From Microvirga splendida (GTDB lineage Bacteria > Pseudomonadota > Alphaproteobacteria > Rhizobiales > Beijerinckiaceae): DNA of 64,000 bases. The stretch is from contig NZ_JAELXT010000011.1 in NCBI RefSeq assembly GCF_016427565.1, positions 62,001-126,000 of the forward strand. The letters run 5' to 3'. The notes under the pieces were generated by a model. It did not search any database, was not told where the DNA came from, and saw only the letters and a program-made list of their open reading frames with translations. A program made the position numbers and the translations under genes. The first letter of the stretch is position 1, and each line of letters opens with the position of its first letter. Shown here in pieces: positions 28,724-35,940 of the stretch.

Positions 28724-28756
28724 AAAAACCGGATCCACTTTTCCGCACGATGCGCT
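28724..28756 (+). repeat. intergenic repeat copy (aaaaccgg..cacgatgcgc)
   Basis: caaaaaccggatccacttttccgcacgatgcgc matches the right-hand part of the composite repeat at 26212-26242 with few changes. It ends 11 bases before the meaB start and lies in its leader. Confidence 0.7.
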
Positions 28757-28767
28757 AAAGCTCTCTC

Positions 28768-29754
28768 ATGACCGGGGGCTTGCAGAAAAAGACGCAAATA
28801 TCGGCTGAAGCTGTCGCCAGCGGCGACCGCGCGGCGCTCGCGCGCGCCATCACGCTCATGGAATCGCGCCGGCCCGACCACCGGGAGGCAGCGCGCGCGC
28901 TTCTCCAGGAACTCATGCCCCGCACCGGAAAGGCCGTGCGCATCGGCATCACCGGGGTTCCCGGCGTGGGCAAGTCCACCACCATCGACACCCTGGGCTC
29001 CATGCTCACCGAGAAGGGCCACAAGGTGGCGGTGCTCGCCGTCGACCCCTCCTCGACGCGCACCGGCGGGGCGATTCTCGGGGACAAGACCCGCATGGCG
29101 CGGCTCGCCGCCGACCCCAATGCCTTCATCCGCCCCTCGCCCTCCTCCGGCACCCTCGGCGGAGTCGCGGCGAAGACCCGCGAGACCATGCTGCTCTGCG
29201 AGGCCGCCGGGTTCGACGTGATCCTGGTTGAGACCGTGGGCGTCGGGCAGTCGGAAACGGCCGTGGCGGACCTCACCGATTTCTTCCTCGTGCTCATGCT
29301 GCCGGGCGCTGGCGACGAGCTCCAGGGCATCAAGAAGGGCATCCTGGAGCTCGCCGACCTGATCGCCGTCAACAAGGCGGACGACGTGGGCGCGAAGGCC
29401 AAGGCGGCGGCGGCCGAGTACAAGGCCGCCCTGCACATCCTGGCCCCTGCCTCGCCGACCTGGACGCCGCCCGTGCTGACGGTCTCGGGCCTGACCGGCC
29501 AGGGGCTCGACGAGCTCTGGACCAAGGTGCTCGACCACCGCAAGCGCCTGGAAGCCACCGGGGAGCTTGCCGCCAAGCGGCGGGCGCAGGACACGAAATG
29601 GATGTGGGCTCTCGTCCACGAGCGCCTGCACGAGCGCCTCACCCACGATCCCGCCCTGCGCCGGCGCGTGCCGGAGATCGAGCGCGCCATCGCCGACGGC
29701 ACCCTGTCGCCCAATGCGGCGGCGAGCGAGATCGTGACGCTGCTGGGAATCTAG
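28768..29754 (+). CDS. meaB: methylmalonyl-CoA mutase-associated GTPase MeaB
   Basis: G-protein chaperone (328 aa) that gates cofactor loading and protects adenosylcobalamin-dependent mutase from inactivation. The P-loop is [11 protein letters not shown] near residue 60, [12 protein letters not shown] covers the switch region and Mg site, and VNKADDV is the base-recognition NKxD. The helical N-terminus and C-terminal dimerisation arm are of normal length. It lies 4 kb beyond the mutase subunit genes rather than next to them, but on the same strand. The older name is LAO/AO transport ATPase (ArgK). Confidence 0.95.
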   Translation: MTGGLQKKTQISAEAVASGDRAALARAITLMESRRPDHREAARALLQELMPRTGKAVRIGITGVPGVGKSTTIDTLGSMLTEKGHKVAVLAVDPSSTRTGGAILGDKTRMARLAADPNAFIRPSPSSGTLGGVAAKTRETMLLCEAAGFDVILVETVGVGQSETAVADLTDFFLVLMLPGAGDELQGIKKGILELADLIAVNKADDVGAKAKAAAAEYKAALHILAPASPTWTPPVLTVSGLTGQGLDELWTKVLDHRKRLEATGELAAKRRAQDTKWMWALVHERLHERLTHDPALRRRVPEIERAIADGTLSPNAAASEIVTLLGI

Positions 29755-29847
29755 CCCCTATCCGCAATTGCACCTGATCCGGGCTCGAAAACCGGCTTCA
29801 ATCCTGAGGCGCCTCTATGGCCTGTCAGGACAGGAGCGGATCGCATC

Positions 29848-30639
29848 GTGATCGACCAGCTGCATCAGCTGCCCCTTCTGCTCGGCGGCGCCATCGTCTG
29901 CCTGATCTTCGTAGTGCCGACCCTGATCGGCTCGGCGCTGCTGCAACCGGTCGTCAGTCGTCTGCTGCGTGGGGAGAGGGACGCGAATACGGTTGTCGGC
30001 CTGCTCCTGAACGCCTTCTCGCTCTACTACGGGGTCCTTCTGGCCCTGCTCTCGATCGCGGTTTTCGAGAATTACAACAAGGCGCAGGATGCGGTTGGGC
30101 GGGAGGGCTCGAGCGCAGTTGCTCTCTACAACATCTTCAGCGGCTATCCGGAGCCTGCCCGCACGTCACTTTCAGAAACATTGCTCAAGTATGTCGATGA
30201 GGAGACCGGCCCCGGCTGGGCTTTCCAGCAAGGCAATCAGGTCTCCACGCCGGGCATGCGGCTGGTTGATCGCTTAAGCCGGGAGCTTCTCGGCTTCAGG
30301 CCCGACCGGGCCACTGGCGAGGACCTGCTTCATGGCGAGGCCTTGAGAGCTTTCGCCGAGTTCATCGAGCAGCGGCGTCTTCGGGTGCAGGCGGCGGGAA
30401 CAAGCATTCCGAGGGTGATCTGGACCGTCGTCATGGTCGGCGCGGCGCTCAACGTCTTCACCCTCTGGCTCTTCGATCTGAAGCGGACGACCCACTTTAT
30501 CCTCGGCGGCGTGCTGATGGCCTTCATCGGCCTCGTCGTCTACATGGTCGCCGTGCTCGACCGACCGTTTCACGGCGCGCATGGTCTTCGACCCGATGAC
30601 CTCATCCAGGCCCGCCAGCAGATGCAACCACGGGCCTGA
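29848..30639 (+). CDS. DUF4239 (bestrophin-like) membrane protein
   Basis: A 263-residue inner-membrane protein. Hydrophobic segments lie near 10-32 and 50-75, and a pair near 190-240; a long soluble helical region lies between. LNAFSLYYGVLLALLSIAVFENY followed by REGSSAVALYNIFSGYP is the DUF4239 pattern, sometimes called bestrophin-like, which hints at an ion channel but is unproven. GTG 29848 is the start, with acaggag before it. It is convergent with the asparaginase gene, seven bases apart. Confidence 0.82.
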   Translation: MIDQLHQLPLLLGGAIVCLIFVVPTLIGSALLQPVVSRLLRGERDANTVVGLLLNAFSLYYGVLLALLSIAVFENYNKAQDAVGREGSSAVALYNIFSGYPEPARTSLSETLLKYVDEETGPGWAFQQGNQVSTPGMRLVDRLSRELLGFRPDRATGEDLLHGEALRAFAEFIEQRRLRVQAAGTSIPRVIWTVVMVGAALNVFTLWLFDLKRTTHFILGGVLMAFIGLVVYMVAVLDRPFHGAHGLRPDDLIQARQQMQPRA

Positions 30640-30645
30640 AACGGC

Positions 30646-31659
30646 TTAAGCCGCGCCCGTCATCTCCGGGGTCGGCCGGATCTGGCCGACCTCGATGCCG
30701 TTCCAGTTCTTGAGCACCGGCTGCGCCAGCGCCTCGACGGTCTGGCGCTCCTCATCGCTCAGGTCGAGGAAGCGCAGGACGAGGCTGGCCATCATGGCCT
30801 CGGCAGCCCGGGCATGGCCGTCGTCGGCCTTCAGGGCGATCCCGTAGCCGAGTTCCGGGAACGAGGCGCAATAAACGCCCTCCGCGCCCACTTTCACGAA
30901 GACGCGCTCGCCGAGACACTCCATCAGCTTCGTGTCGAACCGGCCGGTGCCGGCTACCATGAAGGGATGGCGGGCCACGGCCTTGCGGATGCGGGCGGCG
31001 GCCGCCTTGCCCTCGCCCGGCAGGCCGATTCCGGTGCCGAACCGGGCGAACCCGAAGGCGAGCGACGGAAGCCGGACCGCATAGGTGGGGATCGAGCAGC
31101 CGTCGATGCCGCTCTTCTCGATCGAGTGGCAGGCGCCCGTGATGTCCTCCAGGGCCTCGCGGATGGTGCGCTGGACCGGGTGGTCCGCCAGCACGTAGCC
31201 CGCAGGCGCCTCTCCCTGGCCGCAGGCGAGGCAGATGAAGCCCGCATGCTTGCCCGAGCAGTTGTTGTGGAGCGCGCTGGGGCTTGCCCCCGAGGCCGCC
31301 AGGGCCCGGTTCGCGGCCTCGCCCATGGGCCAATGGGTGCCGCATTCGAGGCAGCCCGCATCCTGGCCCGCCTTGGCCAGCATGGAGGCGGCCACCCTCA
31401 CATGGTCCGGCTCACCGGAATGGGACGCGCAGGCGAGCGCGATCTCCTCGTCGGTCAGGCCGTATTTCTCGGCGATTCCGCTCTCGACCAGCGGCATGGC
31501 CTGGAGGGCCTTGATGGCGGAGCGCGGAAAAACGCGCCGGTCCACATCGCCGATCGACAGAACCGTGGCCCCCTCGGCGTCCACCACGGAGACGCTGCCC
31601 CGGTGGCGCGACTCGACCAGATGGCCGCGGGAAACCTCGACAAGAAAGGGATTATCCAT
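30646..31659 (-). CDS. L-asparaginase, rhizobial type (PF06089)
   Basis: Asparaginase (337 aa) of the PF06089 group, converting asparagine to aspartate and ammonia. It is unrelated to the E. coli AnsA/AnsB fold and resembles serine beta-lactamase-like enzymes. The SxxK motif is RSAIK near residue 47; the conserved CASHSGEPDH, HNNCSGKHAGF and GTGRFD segments are all present. The start at 31659 (MDNPFLVEVSRGH) is chosen over one 13 codons upstream. It is divergent from the UDP-glucose dehydrogenase gene. Confidence 0.92.
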   Translation of the reverse strand: MDNPFLVEVSRGHLVESRHRGSVSVVDAEGATVLSIGDVDRRVFPRSAIKALQAMPLVESGIAEKYGLTDEEIALACASHSGEPDHVRVAASMLAKAGQDAGCLECGTHWPMGEAANRALAASGASPSALHNNCSGKHAGFICLACGQGEAPAGYVLADHPVQRTIREALEDITGACHSIEKSGIDGCSIPTYAVRLPSLAFGFARFGTGIGLPGEGKAAAARIRKAVARHPFMVAGTGRFDTKLMECLGERVFVKVGAEGVYCASFPELGYGIALKADDGHARAAEAMMASLVLRFLDLSDEERQTVEALAQPVLKNWNGIEVGQIRPTPEMTGAA

Positions 31660-31827
31660 CAATGCCCCGTTCGAAAAACGGCGGTGTTGTGGAGGCACCG
31701 GCCGCAGAAGTCAAAGGGGACGTTGTTGCAATTCACCAACGGGTCACCGCGAAATCGTCGCAACCGACCGCTTGCGACCAAGCGCTGCTCACCCTAAACC
31801 CTAGGTTCAACAAACAGGGAGCCCCTG

Positions 31828-33132
31828 ATGCATGTCGCGATGATCGGAGCAGGCTATGTGGGCCTGGTCTCCGGCGCCTGCTTCGCCGATTTCGGCCACG
31901 AGGTCTGCTGCGTCGACAAGGACCCGGCCAAGATCGAGGCCCTCAACCGGGGCGAGATTCCGATCTTCGAGCCGGGGCTGGCCGATCTCGTCGCCAAGAA
32001 CGTGCGCGAGGGCCGCCTCACCTTCACCACCGACTTGTCCCAGGCGGTCAGGAGCGCCGAGGCCGTGTTCATCGCAGTCGGCACCCCGTCTCGGCGCGGC
32101 GACGGCCATGCGGACCTCTCTTACGTCTACCAGGCCGCCCGCGACATCGCCGCCGCCATCGACGGCTACACGGTGGTGGTGACCAAATCCACCGTGCCCG
32201 TGGGCACCGGCGACGAGGTCGAGCGCATCATCCGCGACGCCCGGCCCGATGCGGACTTCGCCGTGGTGTCCAATCCCGAGTTCCTGCGCGAGGGCGCGGC
32301 CATTGCCGACTTCAAGCGCCCGGACCGCATCGTCATCGGCACCGACGACGAGCGCGCCCTGAGCGTGATGAACGACATCTACCGGCCGCTCTACCTCAAC
32401 CAGTCCCCGGTGCTGGCCATGTCCCGGCGCACGGCGGAACTGACCAAGTATGCGGCCAACGCGTTTCTCGCCACCAAGATCACCTTCATCAACGAGATCG
32501 CGGACCTGTGCGAGCATGTGGGCGCCAACGTGCAGGACGTGGCCCGCGGCATCGGGCTCGACAACCGCATCGGCTCCAAATTCCTCCATGCCGGTCCCGG
32601 CTATGGCGGCTCGTGCTTTCCCAAGGACACGCTCGCCCTGATCAAGACCGCCCAGGATTACGAGGCGCCGATCCGCCTCGTGGAGACGGTGGCGGCGGTC
32701 AACAGCCAGCGCAAGCGCGCCATGGGCCGCAAGGTGATCGCGGCCTGCGGCGGCTCGGTGCGGGGCAAGACGGTGGCGGTGCTGGGGCTGACCTTCAAGC
32801 CCAACACCGACGACATGCGCGATGCGCCCTCGCTCGACGTGATCACGGCGCTGCAGGATGCAGGCGCCAGGGTGAAGGCCTACGACCCCGAGGGCATGGA
32901 GGCCGCCCGAGGCATGCTGACGGATGTGGCTTACGCGAAGGACGCCTATGACTGCGCCCGCGATGCGGATGCCCTGGTGCTGGTGACCGAGTGGGACCTG
33001 TTCCGCGCGCTCGACCTGCGCCGCCTGAAGGCGGCGCTCGCCTCGCCCGTGGTGGTGGACCTGCGCAACGTCTACCGCCCCGACGAGATGCGCCGCCACG
33101 GCTTCACCTATGTGAGCATCGGGCGCCCCTGA
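31828..33132 (+). CDS. ugd: UDP-glucose 6-dehydrogenase
   Basis: Oxidises UDP-glucose to UDP-glucuronate with two NAD+ (434 aa). The N-terminal Rossmann motif is GAGYVGLVSGACFADFGHE, the middle domain has EFLREGAAI, and the catalytic cysteine is in GYGGSCFPKDT near residue 260. The C-terminal UDP-binding domain starts near 310. cagggagcccctg provides the ribosome binding site. UDP-glucuronate feeds capsule, exopolysaccharide and glycolipid synthesis, which fits the glycosyltransferase cluster 6 kb away, though linkage is only suggestive. Confidence 0.95.
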   Translation: MHVAMIGAGYVGLVSGACFADFGHEVCCVDKDPAKIEALNRGEIPIFEPGLADLVAKNVREGRLTFTTDLSQAVRSAEAVFIAVGTPSRRGDGHADLSYVYQAARDIAAAIDGYTVVVTKSTVPVGTGDEVERIIRDARPDADFAVVSNPEFLREGAAIADFKRPDRIVIGTDDERALSVMNDIYRPLYLNQSPVLAMSRRTAELTKYAANAFLATKITFINEIADLCEHVGANVQDVARGIGLDNRIGSKFLHAGPGYGGSCFPKDTLALIKTAQDYEAPIRLVETVAAVNSQRKRAMGRKVIAACGGSVRGKTVAVLGLTFKPNTDDMRDAPSLDVITALQDAGARVKAYDPEGMEAARGMLTDVAYAKDAYDCARDADALVLVTEWDLFRALDLRRLKAALASPVVVDLRNVYRPDEMRRHGFTYVSIGRP

Positions 33133-33228
33133 GTCCTCCCTGCCCTCTTGCCCGGGATCGGCTTGCGCGCCGGTCCCGCCGATGCCATGAGAGAGGCATT
33201 CTGAAGATTGCGCCACCGGGAGCGGCCC

Positions 33229-33465
33229 ATGCAGACCTTCTTCGTCGAGATCAAGTGCAAGCTCGGCAAGACCTACGCCGTCGCGAACGCGCTCGCGGAC
33301 CGGGAGATCGCGTCCGAGATCTACTCGACCGCCGGCAATTACGACATCCTGGCCAAGTTCCACGTGGACGACGGGGTCGATATCGGCCACTTCATCGCCG
33401 AGAACGTGCAGGTCATCCCCGAGATCGCCGACACCCACACGATCATCACGTTCAAGGCGTTCTGA
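33229..33465 (+). CDS. stand-alone Lrp/AsnC ligand-binding (RAM) domain protein
   Basis: A 78-residue protein consisting only of the ligand-binding domain of Lrp/AsnC regulators: VEIKCKLGKTYAVANALADRE, AGNYDILAKFHVDDG and ADTHTIITFKAF. There is no helix-turn-helix. Such proteins (SAM-like, Stand-alone RAM modules) probably bind amino acids and may pair with full-length Lrp proteins. The ATG at 33229 gives the conserved start. It lies 96 bases downstream of the ugd gene on the same strand. Confidence 0.87.
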   Translation: MQTFFVEIKCKLGKTYAVANALADREIASEIYSTAGNYDILAKFHVDDGVDIGHFIAENVQVIPEIADTHTIITFKAF

Positions 33466-33548
33466 TCCGCCCTGCCCGGATGTGATCTGGCTCACATCGC
33501 AAGACGCCGGCAAGGGATAATGTCGAGGCTCCTTGAGCGGAGGAGCCG

Positions 33549-34214
33549 ATGGTGTCACGCATCGACTGGCAGAAGATCTACGATTTCTGGTTCCCGATCG
33601 ACCTCACCGGCGCCGATGTGGCGGCCCATTGGCAGATGCTCGCTTGGTGGATGCGCGGGGGCGCCAACACGGATCTTGCGCGGTTCGCGCCAGCCCTGCG
33701 GGCGGCACGGGCCGGCCAGCTGGATCACTGGCTGGAAACGCCCCGCGGACGCCTGTGCCTCATCATCGTTCTGGATCAGTTTCCGCGCGGCCTGTTTGCC
33801 GGGTCGGCCGAAGCCTATGCGTCGGACCGGGCTGCGCTCGACATCGCCGAGGACGGTTTCCAGAACGGGCATTACGATGCCTTGGAAAGCCCGTATGAGC
33901 GGTTCTTCCATCTGCTCCCCCTCGCCCATGCGGAGGGTCCGGACCATCTGGAACGGATGAGGCGCATCGTTGCGATCTCGGAACAGGCCCTTGAGGAGGC
34001 GCCGGAGCATCTCAAGCCCGTCTGGCAGTACTCGCTCAGCCAGGCCGAAGGCAATCTCGACGTGATTGCCCGCTTCGGCCGGTTCCCGCATCGCAACCCG
34101 GTTCTGGGCCGCGCCTCAACGCGGGAGGAGCTGGCCTATCTGGCGAAGGGAGACTTCGTGCATATGCGGACGCTGCCGGCCTCGTCCTCGTCGGCGATCA
34201 GCGCCATCGGGTGA
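33549..34214 (+). CDS. DUF924 family protein
   Basis: A 221-residue soluble helical protein of the DUF924 (TPR-like) family. IYDFWFP at the start, LIIVLDQFPRGLF near residue 80 and IARFGRFPHRNPVLGR near 175 are family hallmarks. The biochemical role is unknown; the fold resembles tetratricopeptide repeats, so a binding role is plausible. gcggaggagccg precedes the ATG. It is convergent with the lytic transglycosylase gene. Confidence 0.88.
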   Translation: MVSRIDWQKIYDFWFPIDLTGADVAAHWQMLAWWMRGGANTDLARFAPALRAARAGQLDHWLETPRGRLCLIIVLDQFPRGLFAGSAEAYASDRAALDIAEDGFQNGHYDALESPYERFFHLLPLAHAEGPDHLERMRRIVAISEQALEEAPEHLKPVWQYSLSQAEGNLDVIARFGRFPHRNPVLGRASTREELAYLAKGDFVHMRTLPASSSSAISAIG

Positions 34215-34234
34215 CAGGCTCCAAGGAGCCTGTC
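34213..34234. terminator. hairpin between convergent genes
   Basis: Perfect ten-base inverted repeat gacaggctcc / ggagcctgtc between the stops of the convergent DUF924 and transglycosylase genes. The following run (ccttac) is weak, so it is a likely but not certain bidirectional terminator. Confidence 0.6.
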
Positions 34235-34236
34235 CC

Positions 34237-35325
34237 TTACTGGACGATTGCGGCCGCCTCGGCGGTGCGCTCGGACTGCCGGGTGATCTCCGCGAGGTAC
34301 GGGCCGATGCCCTCGTAGCGGTCGAGGCGGCGGACGATCTTCGAATCGATCTTGTTGTAGAGCTCGGCGACGCTCACGGGACGGCGCTTGCGGCCCTTGC
34401 CGTCCATGAAGAGCCCGGTATTGGCCCGGGCGGCCTTCGGGAAGAGCTTGGAGGCCTTCATGTTCGGGTCCTGGTCGAGAACCTCGAGGAACCGGACCGC
34501 GCTGGACGCGCCCAGGAAATGCGCGAGGTACAGCTCGGCCTCGGCCAGCTCGCGCTCGCCCTGAGCCTGGAGCGCACGCTCCACGTCCTTGATCAGCTCG
34601 CCGGCCATGAGGGCGGAGAAATAGGGATCCGTGCGCAGGCTCATGATCCATTCGCGGTCCTTGGGCTCGACCGCGAGTTCGCCGTTGACATAGCGGATGG
34701 CCTCACCGGCCGCCTTGAAGCCGTAATCGGCCGCATGCTGGTAAACGGTCTCGATCCAGGTGCTGTCGATGAACTGGAACAGGCCCTCGGCCGAGGACGT
34801 GCGCGCCTTGGCTTCCGGCGAGAGGCTCGATTCCACATCGGCCAGGGTCATCATGTAGACCGGGTCGACGCCGGTCACATGGGCGGCCTTGAGGATGGAA
34901 TGCACCAGCCAGCGCGGCACGGTGCGGCCGTTGAAGGGGATCAGCTCATCGGGATCCCCGATCTCCGCCTCGGAGATGGTGGGGGACGCGGGCTTCTCGC
35001 CGCGCGGCTTCACGATGGAGAAGGCTCCGTCCAGGATGGCCTTGAACAGACCCGGATCCTTGGCGAGCTTCGGCGTGAAGGTCACGGACGCGGTCACCAC
35101 CGAGCCGGTGATGTCCTGCGGCGCCTGCGGCACCACGGAGGGCCGCGCCAGCAGGGCGCTGGGGACCGTGGCCACGGCGGCCGGTCCGGCCGTGAGGCCC
35201 TGGAAGCCCAGGATGAGGCCTGCGGCCAGGGCGAGGCGGAGAGAGCGGCGACCCCCGGTCTTGCGCACATCCGCAGCAGGCTGCGGAACCGCGCACAGCA
35301 GCGTTCTCGCGTTACTCATCATCAC
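34237..35325 (-). CDS. lytic transglycosylase (SLT domain)
   Basis: Exported peptidoglycan lytic transglycosylase-like protein (362 aa). A basic, hydrophobic N-terminal segment (about 27-50) serves as signal or anchor. The SLT-type domain lies near 140-235: VDPVYMMTLADVESSLSPEA places the catalytic Glu, followed by SSAEGLFQFIDSTW. The C-terminal 120 residues are helical with no known motif. Such enzymes cut the glycan strand to 1,6-anhydromuramic ends, for wall remodelling or for insertion of secretion machines. The start could be any of three close Met codons. Confidence 0.88.
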   Translation of the reverse strand: MMMSNARTLLCAVPQPAADVRKTGGRRSLRLALAAGLILGFQGLTAGPAAVATVPSALLARPSVVPQAPQDITGSVVTASVTFTPKLAKDPGLFKAILDGAFSIVKPRGEKPASPTISEAEIGDPDELIPFNGRTVPRWLVHSILKAAHVTGVDPVYMMTLADVESSLSPEAKARTSSAEGLFQFIDSTWIETVYQHAADYGFKAAGEAIRYVNGELAVEPKDREWIMSLRTDPYFSALMAGELIKDVERALQAQGERELAEAELYLAHFLGASSAVRFLEVLDQDPNMKASKLFPKAARANTGLFMDGKGRKRRPVSVAELYNKIDSKIVRRLDRYEGIGPYLAEITRQSERTAEAAAIVQ

Positions 35326-35493
35326 TTATCCCGCATGGCCCGACCGGACGGCTGGGCCTTCCCTTGTGTCGTTCTGGAGACAAGGGTTGACGGGTAGATG
35401 TGTCGAGAATCGGTCAGCTTGACCATAAGAGGTAGGATTTTGCTAACCTTACCCAGCTTTTCCCCGACGAATTTTCAGGTTTTTCCCGGAAAT

Positions 35494-35940
35494 TTAGGAT
35501 GAGGATTGCGCGACAAGCTGGGCGTTGGTGCGTTCGAGGCGCTTCGCCAGCTCCCGCATGATGGCCAGGGACATCTGGGGGAACTGGGCCAGGAGCTCCA
35601 GGAACACCCGCTTGTCGATTCGAAGCGCCGTGGTCGGCTCGGCCGCCATGATCGTGGCCGACCGGGGGGTGTCGGACAGGATGCCCATCTCGCCCACCAG
35701 GGCGTTGCTCCCCAGCTCGGCCACCTGGATGTCCCCGCCCGGGGTGTTGAGCAGTACGCTGGCCCGGCCGTCGAGAATGACATAGGCGGCATCGGACGGG
35801 TCCCCCTGCGAGAAGAACCGCTGCCCAGCGGCGAACTGCACCCGCTCGCTGGTGAAGGCGAGAAGCTTCAGACGAGCGGGGTCCACGTCCCGGAACATCG
35901 GGACCTGCCGCAAGGACTGAACTTCCGTCTCAAGGGTCAT
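35494..35940 (-). CDS. cyclic-nucleotide-binding domain protein without HTH
   Basis: A 148-residue protein made almost entirely of one Crp-type cyclic nucleotide-binding domain: LKLLAFTSERVQFAAGQRFFSQGD, then the phosphate-binding cassette GEMGILSDTPRSATIMA with the key Glu and Arg. The C-terminal helix (about 110-145) carries no DNA-binding helix-turn-helix, so it should sense cAMP or cGMP and act on a protein partner. Its ATG overlaps the stop of the upstream ABC gene (ATGA), so the two are translationally coupled and probably act together. Two cyclase genes lie elsewhere in the window. Confidence 0.9.
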   Translation of the reverse strand: MTLETEVQSLRQVPMFRDVDPARLKLLAFTSERVQFAAGQRFFSQGDPSDAAYVILDGRASVLLNTPGGDIQVAELGSNALVGEMGILSDTPRSATIMAAEPTTALRIDKRVFLELLAQFPQMSLAIMRELAKRLERTNAQLVAQSSS

